Virus record (IMG/VR): IMGVR_UViG_3300020437_000025
Coordinates: 1 to 35,642 of that record
Direction: 5' to 3' (one strand)
From: a virus
DNA: 35,642 bases
The first letter of the stretch is position 1. Each line of letters begins with the position of its first letter. The notes beneath the pieces were generated by a model, which saw nothing but the letters and a program-made list of their open reading frames with translations, did no database searches and was not told the DNA's origin. This document shows, in pieces, positions 1 to 10,900 of the stretch. The position numbers were made by a program, and so were the translations under genes.

Positions 1-823
1 TGTCCAAGAGCCATGCTGATGAATTTGCGCCGGCCATATACATATCCATGATGTGTGTTTCGGCTGTTCCTTGTTCAAAATAATCCTTTATTTGTTCAAT
101 AGATACTCTGGGAAACAGAAATGGCATGTTTTCCATCAATTTATAACCATCAGTATCTATATCCATTTTCCAATAGGTTAGCGCTGGATTATTAAGCTCG
201 GGTAATTCAGATCTCAACACAAGCAAAGAATATTCAAGCAGCTCGTGTCCAGATGGCTGGTTAAGTTGTATCGAGTTTGGTTCTGGTAAACGACTATCAC
301 CTGCTGGTCTAACTGTTATGCTTTCGTATTCCCCATTAAAATTCCAAAAATTTAATAAACACAACCTAAACCTGTCAATTTCATCTATCACTGGGTCTTC
401 TGAGTTTTTCTGCCTTAACCAGACTGACGAATGGTTCATCCTGGCCTCCTCAATGCGGGTGCGCGCATCTTCGCTTAAGACATAAAAATTCTCTTCATTA
501 ATCGTGGTCAAATCACGAGTTGCCGAGACATAAGGTATTTCCGTAATAGCTCCTTCTTCTATTAATTCATCTATATTTTCAGGAGGCGGAGCCTCTGGTG
601 GACTTGGCGGCGGAGGCGGTTGACCAGCATCTATCGCCACTTCTCTTGCAAAGGGATCCTGAACCGGAGGAAGAACAGTTGTTGGAATAATATTGGTCTG
701 TGGGCGGATCATCCACGAGGGTATACACCTGCCGTTGCTGGATAAGACTTGGCCAGGAGGGCACTGTATTGGTTGAATCTCAGGTTCTTGTCTTTGTTCG
801 TCACACGGATTTCTTATGGCCAT
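1..823 (-). CDS. Proline-rich putative virion protein, 3' end cut off by window edge
   Basis: An open frame runs from an ATG at 823 to the left window edge (274 codons, no stop), so the C-terminus lies outside. The start is preceded by an AGGTAGG-like ribosome site in the 19-nt gap after the 1093-aa gene. The N-terminus has three Cys (residue 7, then CPPGQ near residue 21 and GRC near 33). Around residues 69-86 is a proline-rich stretch (five consecutive Pro, then SPPEAPPPE). After it comes a mixed, acidic, probably globular part with many Trp/Tyr. I do not recognise the family. It is the last visible gene of the co-directional baseplate operon, so a tail or baseplate role is an inference from position. 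The Pro-rich segment probably separates a short N-terminal anchor from the C-terminal domain. Confidence 0.8.
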   Translation of the reverse strand, partial: MAIRNPCDEQRQEPEIQPIQCPPGQVLSSNGRCIPSWMIRPQTNIIPTTVLPPVQDPFAREVAIDAGQPPPPPSPPEAPPPENIDELIEEGAITEIPYVSATRDLTTINEENFYVLSEDARTRIEEARMNHSSVWLRQKNSEDPVIDEIDRFRLCLLNFWNFNGEYESITVRPAGDSRLPEPNSIQLNQPSGHELLEYSLLVLRSELPELNNPALTYWKMDIDTDGYKLMENMPFLFPRVSIEQIKDYFEQGTAETHIMDMYMAGANSSAWLLD

Positions 824-842
824 AAATTATACCTACCTAATA

Positions 843-3800
843 TTAATAACTAGTCCCGCTTGGTGTACTTTGATTACGATTTGTTATTGAGCTATTAGAA
901 CTAGCGACTCCAGAAGATAATGTACTTTGATTACGGTTTGATATTGGAACGTTAGAACTAGCAGTTCGATAATCTTGCCTATTGTCATCTCTTACTGTTG
1001 TTTGCTGTGATTGTAAAAGTATAACATTGTCTGTCAAAACCGCGTTACCCAAGGCGCTTGACTGGTTTTTATATATTACAATTGTTGGCTCTACAACTTC
1101 TGTCGCTGGGACAAGGCCATTTGGACTAATCGCCATCGGGATAAAAGATTTTTCTGTTAAAGCTTTTTTATTTTTTTGATTTTCTTTTTCCTTCTCTGCT
1201 TTTAAGGCGATACCACTCTTACCTTGTTGGACCTTTTCCTTAAAAGTCGCAGCGTTTTTAGCCCTCTTAATAGAACTATTTACAGCTAGTGTAGTCTTGA
1301 TTGTATTATAGACCTCTTTGAGCGCCTCTCTGTTTGCAAAAGTCTCTTTGTATTTTTCTTCCATTTCTTTTTCAAATGACTCAGAATTATCAGAAAGCAC
1401 TACTGAACTAACTATGGAAGATTGTAGATCTTTTGTCATAAACTTATCTTTTTCTATCCCTTTGTTTAGAATCTCTGACTCAGATGTTGCAGTAGCCTTA
1501 GTGATCATAGACTCCAAAGATGCGCCCCCGTACTGTGTTAAAAGGTTGTCAACTTCGTCTAATTCATCTAAGACAGACATTGTATTTTCAGTTTTCGTCA
1601 CCGGTGCAAAATTACTTTTTTGTATCGCCGCTTGAACTCTTGAATTTGCCTGCTCAAATTGTTCATCGGTAGTTAACTGGTTGGTACTCACTATTGTTTC
1701 TCTTCTGAAAGTTCTTTCAGTGTCTAGTGAGAAGGCACCTTCATCCGTATTTCCTCGAGGTATCACTACCGCCTCTGTTAGACCATAAAACAGAGAAGGT
1801 GCTACAGGAGCTAATGGTAAAGTAGGCAAGCCACTTACTGTGATTTCTTCCTGTGTCGGTATTCTAGGTAATGCCGCGCGAAGGAACACAGAATTGTTTG
1901 GAAACGTTTTTGCTATTATGTTTGCACGTCCCGAAACTTTTATTAGTTTATTTGGAAACCTTACTGTATTTGAAATATTTTTCTTCTTATTACCCAAGTC
2001 AAGAATACTTGGTTGTATCACCCTGTATGGCTCTAGAAGATAATTTAATTTTAACTCTAGTTTCTGTGCTATATCTAAGAAATATTCTAATGTTTCTATC
2101 GTAGTGTTCTTAGCTAGCAACGATCTTTTGACTTGTTTTAGTTCGTCAGAGTTAAACTGCTCTTTTGCAGTTAAAACATATAACAATTCAGCATATAAAT
2201 CAACTATATTATCGCTTCTATATTTAAGTTGTTGTGATCTTTCCTTAAAAAATTCTGAAAAGTCACCTATTGAATAGTTATAATTTCCAACTGCATTAGC
2301 TTGTTCTCTGTTTTGTTGATCTTGTAAGCCATTTTCAAACTGACTGCCATTATAATAATTTGATTGTCTATAGTCTAGATAGGGCCTCGAAGCCTCATTG
2401 ACATATTCAGAATACTGTTTAAGGGCCAGGCTATACTCTTCTTTTTTTGCTTCTAAGTAGCACAGTATACCATCTTCTAAAGTTATTTCAAGATTGTATT
2501 CGTACTTTGCTTTATTTGTATGGCGGAATAAATCATAATCTTTTATAATAATAGTCTTTGTTTTGTTTGTAACTTTTGGCTGAAGTTCAAAAATACTCGA
2601 ATCTGTATTTGTGGCCGCGGTAATAATAGATTGTGTTGATCCGGCTCTGGGCGCACTGGTTCTGATAAGATGTTTTTCTATTTGATTTTTATCGTAGTCC
2701 TCATAATCTGGTGATGAAACAGAATTATTGCCTTGTGGGTGTGCAGTTAATCTAACTCGCGAAACTGAAAAATTTTCTACCTTGGAAAGTCGCATTATTT
2801 CTGTTAAAATATTCCTACTAGTGTTCGAATCGCTATTGTTGTGCAAATTGTAGATATACCCTAGTGCAGAATTAGATGTAATTATATCATCCATTTTTAA
2901 TAAAATTATGCCGCCATGATATATTCTTTCCTCATCTGTCGACACCCACGCTAGATCTTCTGGATCTATTGATGTATCTGTTAAGTTGATGTTACCTCTT
3001 CTTAAGGATGTTATAGTTAGATCCCTTAGAGTGTCGGCATACTGACTGACCCTGTCCCTGCTAATAGACGATAAATGCCCAAGCTGTACATTTAAAGCCT
3101 GCAAGATTTGATCCCCAAAAGATAACAAATCTGGATCAAATATGTCTGATGACTCATTTCCATTGTAGCCGTTGTACACCCTATCTTGCGAGAGGTTCAT
3201 ACCCTCTAGTGAAAGTGCTCTTTGTACAAAAATTCTTGATACAACTTTTGTGTTTTCTATTTCTCTTACAGAAAGTTTTTCCCTTTCTTGCATCTCACCT
3301 TGGGCAGGGCCAGCCATCCAGCCAACATAGCCAGATGGGGCCGGGCTATCTTCTGAATGATAATGAGCTGGTCCCGTGTAGGCTTCCCCATTTTCCATAA
3401 AAAACACTCTTCTTGTTTCTGGGACAACCATGTAGCCGTTAGTGCGAAACCCCTGCCTTGACCTAACTAGGCAATTTTCATATATTAATTCTGATCCTAC
3501 TTGCGACAAAGGGCGCATAGCTCTAAGACCGAAATCCTCTTTTAGTCTAAGTAAATCCATTTGTGCAAATGCCATAATGTTTAGCTCTTCTTCTTGTTCG
3601 CCAAGTGGGTTATTTAATAAATCAATTGTAACTTCAAAAGAAGTATTATAGCCTTCTGGGTCGTCTAAAAGTCCTTGGTTTATTGGCACTTGATCTTCTG
3701 CTGCGATAAGCGGGTCTTTTAAAAAGTATTGACCCTGCAATATTTCCTCTAATGTAACTGCTGTGTATCCTTTTAGGTTAAAAGGGTTTGGTCTATTGTT

Positions 3801-4124
3801 ATCAACTTCTGTTTGGTTTCTTGGTCCAAGCACAGTTTCCCAAAGTGCTAGGTTTCTACCTCCGGAAATAGAGTATAAACCTTCGACTCTTAAAGATGGG
3901 TAATAAAAACGTGATAATTCTAATTCGCTTAATTTAGGGACGGCAATAAAATAATATTTTACGTATGGATTAAATTCGCTTGAACCTAGCCAATTATCAT
4001 AATTTATGTCTCTAGGTCTCATAAGTGCGCAAAGTATCGTAGCTTTTTCATTAGACACAATTATCTTTCTAATAGCAAACTCAGGTATTATCTCTGACGA
4101 CACTAAAGGGGTATGGCTAGGCAT
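843..4124 (-). CDS. Large structural protein (1093 aa), probable virion component
   Basis: ATG start at 4124, TAA stop at 843; only 2 nt separate it from the preceding 274-aa gene, so translation is probably coupled. The N-terminal half is beta-rich and soluble. Around residues 220-280 there is a distinctive motif, NGYMVVPETRRVFF, then AYTGPAHYH and GYVGWMAGP. I associate it with uncharacterised structural proteins of large marine phages (from memory, not searched). The middle is Asn/Tyr-rich. Residues about 900-1020 are highly charged and Lys/Glu-rich, probably helical or coiled-coil. The C-terminal tail contains two copies of an NRNQST element encoded by a 57-bp tandem DNA repeat. There is no signal peptide or membrane segment. 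Position after the two LamG/wedge genes suggests a tail or baseplate-periphery role; the exact function is unknown. Confidence 0.82.
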   Translation of the reverse strand: MPSHTPLVSSEIIPEFAIRKIIVSNEKATILCALMRPRDINYDNWLGSSEFNPYVKYYFIAVPKLSELELSRFYYPSLRVEGLYSISGGRNLALWETVLGPRNQTEVDNNRPNPFNLKGYTAVTLEEILQGQYFLKDPLIAAEDQVPINQGLLDDPEGYNTSFEVTIDLLNNPLGEQEEELNIMAFAQMDLLRLKEDFGLRAMRPLSQVGSELIYENCLVRSRQGFRTNGYMVVPETRRVFFMENGEAYTGPAHYHSEDSPAPSGYVGWMAGPAQGEMQEREKLSVREIENTKVVSRIFVQRALSLEGMNLSQDRVYNGYNGNESSDIFDPDLLSFGDQILQALNVQLGHLSSISRDRVSQYADTLRDLTITSLRRGNINLTDTSIDPEDLAWVSTDEERIYHGGIILLKMDDIITSNSALGYIYNLHNNSDSNTSRNILTEIMRLSKVENFSVSRVRLTAHPQGNNSVSSPDYEDYDKNQIEKHLIRTSAPRAGSTQSIITAATNTDSSIFELQPKVTNKTKTIIIKDYDLFRHTNKAKYEYNLEITLEDGILCYLEAKKEEYSLALKQYSEYVNEASRPYLDYRQSNYYNGSQFENGLQDQQNREQANAVGNYNYSIGDFSEFFKERSQQLKYRSDNIVDLYAELLYVLTAKEQFNSDELKQVKRSLLAKNTTIETLEYFLDIAQKLELKLNYLLEPYRVIQPSILDLGNKKKNISNTVRFPNKLIKVSGRANIIAKTFPNNSVFLRAALPRIPTQEEITVSGLPTLPLAPVAPSLFYGLTEAVVIPRGNTDEGAFSLDTERTFRRETIVSTNQLTTDEQFEQANSRVQAAIQKSNFAPVTKTENTMSVLDELDEVDNLLTQYGGASLESMITKATATSESEILNKGIEKDKFMTKDLQSSIVSSVVLSDNSESFEKEMEEKYKETFANREALKEVYNTIKTTLAVNSSIKRAKNAATFKEKVQQGKSGIALKAEKEKENQKNKKALTEKSFIPMAISPNGLVPATEVVEPTIVIYKNQSSALGNAVLTDNVILLQSQQTTVRDDNRQDYRTASSNVPISNRNQSTLSSGVASSNSSITNRNQSTPSGTSY
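864..965. repeat. Imperfect tandem repeat, 57-bp period
   Basis: Two copies of an imperfect unit begin at 864 and 921, both starting TGTACTTTGATTACG and ending near TTAGAACTAGC. They lie in frame (57 = 3 x 19) at the 3' end of the 1093-aa gene and encode two Ser/Asn-rich units sharing NRNQST. This looks like a recent in-frame duplication in a disordered C-terminal tail. Confidence 0.8.
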
Positions 4125-4126
4125 TT

Positions 4127-4951
4127 TTATTTGTCATCCCTGTAAAAGCGGCCATGTCTTGGTGTGATAGTAGAGTCTTTGATCACTTCATCGTCTACTT
4201 CAATTGTGAAATATTTTTTAAACTCTTCCTCTGATTCAATTTTTACTATATCGTTGTTTTCATCTATTTCAAAAATTTCTATTTCAAAGTTTTCTCTTAG
4301 TTGGTTTATGTCAGTTTCTTCTATATCTATAATGATATTTTTCTCCGTAACTCTCAACTCACTATTATCTACAAAGCCTATATTGTTAGATAGCAGATCT
4401 ATGTAAACTTGATAATCTAAGATACCAGGATCAATATCGTGCTGTCTTGTTCTGTCTTCTATCAACTCAAATGATGAAGAAATGTTTAACTGTGGCACAG
4501 GAAGTGAAATACCTTCAACATTTATTGTGTCAGAAGAGCTGCTAATTTCTGAGTCTAAAATATTTACCCTAAAAGATGGTGCAGTTTGTGAATTTATTTT
4601 TGTATTCGACAGTGGGTATTTCAAAATCTTATCTGCTATTAAGGGGTCTTGTCTTCTCTTTATTTCCATGAAAGTCTTCATGGAACCAGAATTTATAAGA
4701 TTTTGGTTTTCATCGAATCTTGTTTCTACGCCAACAACTAGGTGTTGGGTATCTAGCCTCTGAGATTCTTTTATTCTTTCCTCCGACCTTTTCTGTGGCT
4801 CGCTAAAACCAGCAGCCTCCGAATTATATAATATTCCGTCGTCGAAAAATCTGTAGAAAACTGGTTTGAAGGCTCCGCGAGCTAAAAGATTCTTTCCAAA
4901 TTGAGTAAGTTTTATATCTAAAACATCTTGTTTTTTATCAAAAAAAGCCAT
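4127..4951 (-). CDS. Conserved phage structural protein (274 aa)
   Basis: ATG at 4951 is preceded by an AGGTGA ribosome site about 10 nt upstream, in a 22-nt gap after the 3393-aa gene. The N-terminus carries a compact motif: DVLDIKLTQFGKNLLARG, then FKPVFYRFFDDGILY (residues about 10-45). I associate this LT-x-x-G-x-x-LA-x-G / FFDD-x-I-Y signature with a small conserved structural protein found beside tail-fibre and baseplate genes in large marine myoviruses; this is recall, not a search. The rest is acidic and beta-rich, with a C-terminal region rich in Glu, Asp and Ile. There is no membrane segment. It sits between the giant LamG protein and the 1093-aa protein, so it may be an adaptor or chaperone-like piece of the same complex. 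Function unproven. Confidence 0.82.
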   Translation of the reverse strand: MAFFDKKQDVLDIKLTQFGKNLLARGAFKPVFYRFFDDGILYNSEAAGFSEPQKRSEERIKESQRLDTQHLVVGVETRFDENQNLINSGSMKTFMEIKRRQDPLIADKILKYPLSNTKINSQTAPSFRVNILDSEISSSSDTINVEGISLPVPQLNISSSFELIEDRTRQHDIDPGILDYQVYIDLLSNNIGFVDNSELRVTEKNIIIDIEETDINQLRENFEIEIFEIDENNDIVKIESEEEFKKYFTIEVDDEVIKDSTITPRHGRFYRDDK

Positions 4952-4973
4952 TTATAAAATATCACCTATTTTA

Positions 4974-7900
4974 TTATTCGTCATTATTCAGATAGTTGAA
5001 ACTATCGATTTTAGCATCTAGCTTAATTAGTTCCACAAACGAAAAGTAATCGTATGGCCAGTTAAACTGCAAGTCCATTGTACCGTCTTCTCTTCTGCCT
5101 GGTAAGTTCTTCGGTAAAGTTAACCCAGTTTCTGAACTTTTTGCAGCAGCTAAATATTGCAAGCTTTCTATATTTTCTTCTCTTGGGTCAATAGATCTTC
5201 TTCTTATTTTTTCAAGACTATTGACGCCACGCTGCTTAACTTTAAAAACCATCCACCTTGTTTTATTATCACCAGATGGCGAGAATAAGGATCTGGGATT
5301 GTCAGCTGGGCACAGAGGAGATCCATTAAGCTCTACTGTTTCCAAGTAGTGGCTAACATACGATATATCATTATGTGGTCTCAGTCTTCCCAATAGTTGC
5401 TCATTGGTATATGAATATCGTGGACTGGCTGTACTCTCAGGCGATTTTGGATAAAGATTTTGCCAGATATTCGACAGATCTTCCCTATCAAAAGAAGCAT
5501 GAAATTGAAAGAAATACATCATAAATGGGGTTGGTATATCCCGGGCTGCAGCATTTCTTGGAACTCTAGTGAAATCAAACTGTGGTGGTAAGATATATTC
5601 ATCCATCATAAACAGTTGATATTCAATTGCATCAATAGGCGCATCTGAAGTTGGGACTTTTGTCCTAATGTCCATTTCTGCTTTATAGCTGTTATAACTT
5701 TCAATCGTTAATATTCTGTCAGTTAAAGGGGTCGTTTTCATTTGGTTCCTGACCTCTTCGACGTTTTGTTTGGCGATTTGATAGTATTGGTCATTAAGTT
5801 TCACAAACTCTATTATGTTCTCAAGATCTTCTCTTACAGTATACGGTATAGCTACAATAGCCTCTTTCACTATTTTTCTGTCTTCTACTAAGCCAATCCT
5901 GCTTCTGTAATTTTTAGCTCTCTTGAGGCCGCCCACTGAGGGTTCATTTTCATTATTAAATCCAAGCTTTTCAGCTAAGCCACCAGAACCATCTGCTTGG
6001 GCGACATCTTTGATAGATAAAAAGTAACCCTTGGCATCTTTTTCATTTAAAATAGTGCCTTTTTGGTGCCACATACCTGTAGAGCCAGTCAGAAAAGTTC
6101 CCGTTGTAGAGCCTGCTTTTGGTAAACCACGCTCATAGTAGGTGTCCCAATATCTAGTTTTCCAAGGTGAGCCACTGACCTGAGTAATTGCATCTGTCTG
6201 CAAGTTGTATGCAGACGCCTTAACATCAGAAAAATCCATAACTGGGGTTTCCCACTTGGTTTGTATAACCCACCTTTGTAATAAATTATTAGGATCAACT
6301 TGCTGAAGGTTGAAACCATTTGCTGCATCTGGTTGGTGACCCTCTATTTGCTCTAAGTTATCAGTCCTCAATGTCACACACATGCCTAAATTTAAAGACG
6401 CTGAAAGTGACATAGATTGCTTGTAATTTGTATTAAAATTAGCATTTGATGGTGCTGTATGAAAATTATAATACTCGTATGTAGACTTCTCTATTATTTC
6501 TGGTGCGCCGTAAACTCTTGACTCCGTTGGAGTAAAAGTAATCTCAACATAAGGTGTAGCATTTGGATCTAAAAACGGTGGAACAAATGGCGCAAAGCCA
6601 TGTTCAGTTTTAGATGTTACTGTGCTTGTGGTGAAAGAGGCTGGCTGGCCTGGTTCACCGTCAGTAATAATGCTGATAAAGCCACTGTGAGTCTGCGTGT
6701 AAACTTTACCCTCGAGTTTAGCCTTTGCGCCAGTTGTGCCATCTTGGTAGCTACCTTCAGAGGGAAGACCAGAAGAATTAAAAACTGGAAAAGTAAGCAT
6801 GCTTCCGACAAAAGATTGTAAATGCGGCGCTGATGAATCGAACGGCTCGCCATCGCCCTTTTGACTCTCAGCATAACTAAAATTGTTTCTTGGGCCAAAT
6901 ACATTAGATGTTACAGTTAAGTTATTGCTGCTTTTATTTATTGTAACATCTAGCCCAAGGTCAGCATTTGTTAAAGCTGTCTCAAAACTAGTGGCTACAG
7001 CTGTACCAAGGGCGTTCTTTACGTTTATCAAAGCAACATGGTCATCTTGACCAAAGGCCCAGTGATTGCCTGCACCATTGGAGGTGAATATTGATTTGAC
7101 GCCGGCGTTTGCTGATGATGTCAAATAAATCTTTACTGCTCCAGATTCAGACGAAGGGTTGCTTGGAGCAGTGAAGTGGTCTTCATTATATAAAAACACA
7201 TGCAAAGATTTGTTATTTTCATCTGTAAATACCAGCTGTGGCATAAAATGCGAAGCTGTTGCAGCATTAACGTTATACTGCACAGAGCCACCAGATCCGT
7301 GATGGTCGTTAAAAGTGAGCGTAAAACTAGGCTTTGTCGCGGTCGAGCCCACTTGCGTATACTGGGTCAAGTTCACCCCTTGAGCAGAATCATCAACTGG
7401 AGGACCAAAAGCAGAGTGTCTATCATACATAACAGTGTTAATGTTATTTAAATGTACTCTCATTTTGTAAGTGCCAGCTTCAAAACGTTCTCTGATTGGC
7501 TTTGATATAGCTGTTGTTAGGTGGCCGTCTTCAAGAAAAAAGTTTACTGTTTCAGCAGCGAAGTTTTGAGACGCCATAGTGTAAGGACTTATCTGCCTTG
7601 AAAAAGCTCTTCTGGTGTTTGCAAAGGTTATCCCCAACCTCTCCTGAGCATCATCTTCATCAAAACGGCCAAATAGTCCGGGGCGTTCAATAATTTTATG
7701 AAAATGTTGGTCGCCATATATCAAACTAGCACTAGGGTGTGGCTCATTATCGTACATTGATTTACCAAATATATTAGTCGGACTCAGTAAGTCTTCGAAC
7801 TGAATTCTCTCAACAACACTCCCTGTCAATCTAGGTATCCCTAGGTTAGAAGCTCCAAGACTATTATTAATCAATGAGCCCGTAAATAAGTTGGTAGACG

Positions 7901-10900
7901 GCATACTGATTGTACTAAAGTCAGTCATTATTGTTAATTCTGGTAAATTGTTGTAAACACTATCAAAAGAGCCTGAAAATATCGGATAGTCGACTGCTAT
8001 TCCAGATTTTATAGAGTTTAACAGCAGACCTGGCCCAAAGAGTGGCTTTGATGCCTGATATCTCGATGCATTTGCTCTTAGTTTCGCATACCTTCTAGCT
8101 TGGGTAGTAGTTAATGAGCCGGCTGCTGGTACCTTTACTCTGGCTGCGTCTATAAGATCATCTGACAGGTAATTATCATTGAACAGTTTTGCTAATTCTA
8201 CAGCTCTTTCAGCAGGATAAAATCCCTTATAAGGCAAAAATTTCATGGCTGCTTTACATTTCAGATTTATTCTGGCATGCTTGAGTGGCAATTCTGGATC
8301 ATTGGGGGCGCCAATTGTATTTTCATCATACAAAGAAAAATACTTTAAAAAATCGCTGTTTGAATAAGTCTTAAAAAAGTTGCCCCCAACATTAACATCG
8401 CCTGAAGAGTTTTGGTATATTGCGCCCGTAAGAGTTAAAAAGTCATTTCCAATATTTGGATAATCTCTATCTCCCCTTATTGCGTCTTCAACTATTTCAC
8501 TCATTCTAAACTCTGGGACAATTGAGTGATCTGGAGCGACGTTAATTATCTCCTCCGAATAGTCAGAGTAAGAATCATAAAACGGACCCCTAGTAGTGTC
8601 TGCTGCTTCCCACTTCGCTTCTCCGGATAAGTAAACAGCTGTACTGTGAGGCTGTGGTATCCTTCTGTTGTACACTAGTGATATTGGCGGTGTTCCATAA
8701 AGGTTGTTCATGCCCAAAGGAAATGTACTAAAATCATTTTGTAGTAAACCTTCTCCAAGTTTACCCTGTGTAGTGGTGTCTCCTACTAAAAACGCATTGC
8801 CATCATTTAAAAAAGATTTTGTAATATCGACAGGCTTTGTTGTAAAGTCTTTTCTTGAGTCAAGAACCCAAGTAGAAGATGTTATATAATATGGTATGAC
8901 TTTGGAATCATCTGTAGAACTAGCTCGACCAAGCCTCAGTATATCAAACTTACCAAAAATAGAGTTTTTATAGTCATCCGTATTGTTAGAAACAAACTCA
9001 CTAAAAGCATAAAATCCATTATTGCCTGTTAAGAATAGCAAAGTATTATTTACATTATTTGATATATTACCTGTTAACGCTTGGTTTCTCAGATCTCGCG
9101 ATGAATTAAAAGGGAAGTAATCAAAATTGACCCTTTCTCTTGCGTTTTCGGTATAAGCATTGGCTTCTCGAGGGTAAATTGTCTCAAGATAGCTGACCTC
9201 CAAAGGAAGCGCCTCCTTTGTACTGTCAATAGTGATATTCGAAATCATATCGAATGACTTGTGGTAATCTTTTTCTTTTAGTCTTATATCTTTTATTAGC
9301 TCTTCATTTGAAAATGTTGTCAAATCGTTTTGAAGCGTCTCTTTGTAAGTAGAGACTTTTGAAGCTGGAATGTTTAGCTCTTCATAGTATACGCCGTCCA
9401 TAACCCACAATGATTCTCTAAGACGCTGTGTCATCCTAGGTTGTTCTTCTCTTTTAGCTGTAAAGTATTGTGGCAAAGACGGATTTGCACCGTCTGTATA
9501 TTGTACCTGCTGTCCATTTGGCACTCTTACAGATTGGCCACCGTGAATAGTGATCCTAATTGGTTTTGACTTTGTTGACGCAATTGGCTCAATATAATTC
9601 TTAACCATCCTGCTCTTGTTAAAACTAGGCTTATCATCCAAGAACCTCGCCCTAACATACGCGTCAGATGAAATATTACGATGAGTTTGAGCGGCGATGT
9701 TCATAGAAGGTGTTTCTTCTGCTTGGATAATTGAGCTTACACCAACTGTTGGGTCGCCTAAGAAAACTCGTGAAAATGTATTTGTCTTTCTATGTGCTCG
9801 GATAATTGGATGGTTTCCGCCTCTAAGTTGCTTCCACGTTGGCCAACCGTAAGGTCCTTGACGATTAAGTATAATTGAATTTAAAATGGTCGCGACACCA
9901 TAACCATAGGAATTCCCGAAAACAGCAACTGCGGCGGTTAGGTCGATGTCACCGTCTTCACTGCTAGTCTCTGTCGCTTCGGTAAGCGTAACATTGCCAC
10001 TAGAGCGAATTGAAAGTCGTTGGCCAGAAAAACTTTGATTAATATAATTTGCGTTCACGAGAGCACTTGACCCCTCTGTCCACTCTTCATCAAATGACAA
10101 AACTATAGATTGCCCTATTGTGTTTGTGTCTGTGTTAGTTTCGTCGACAATATGGGTGTTTAAGCCAGCTAGATCTACTGGGATAAAACCCAAAAAATCT
10201 ATTTGAACGCCGGAAGAATTATATGAAAGATCAGAATCTTCAACATCTATACCAAATATGCGTCTTGTAACAATGCCATCGCCAACTTCGGTGCGATTTA
10301 CATAGCTACCAAAAAGACTAGCACTTAGAAATTGTATTGCTTTTGCACTACCAGTGTCAAACATATGTTGGTGCCCAAAACCATCGTTTGCTTCCACAAA
10401 ATCAAACTTACTATTGAGAGCACTGGCTGTTATCCAAGAATAACCAAAATCATTCTGCGGTATTGCATGTTGTACAAATTGATTGTCTGGTCTAATTTGC
10501 TTGCCGTAAACATCACCGTCGGACCCTGAAATCACTGAATAAAAGTGATTCCTGTTTGTCATGTGCATCGATGCATTTACAGTAGAACCTAATCTAAATC
10601 CAAATTGCTCTGACTTTTCCGCAGATAACTTATTAAGTGGTTGCCGAATTGAAAGATTTCTGTAATTTAATGTATTGTATACAGAGTACTCACCTGACTC
10701 TTTGTCTCTGCCATACACGCCTTGTGTCTCAGGTCCACCGGGGGAGCTAAATTGATTAACAATTATATGTTCAGCTCTGCCTCTAACTGGGGAAGTAAAG
10801 TCCGGTAGACCTGCTACATAACCTTCTGACACAGGGGTTATGATTATACTACCACTTTCTATTAAGTAAGAATTATTAACGTTGCGACCGCTAGTCATGA

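Noticed and set aside
579-764. 61-aa minus-strand open frame
   Set aside because: Out of frame with the proline-rich gene that runs from 823 to the window edge; a shadow.
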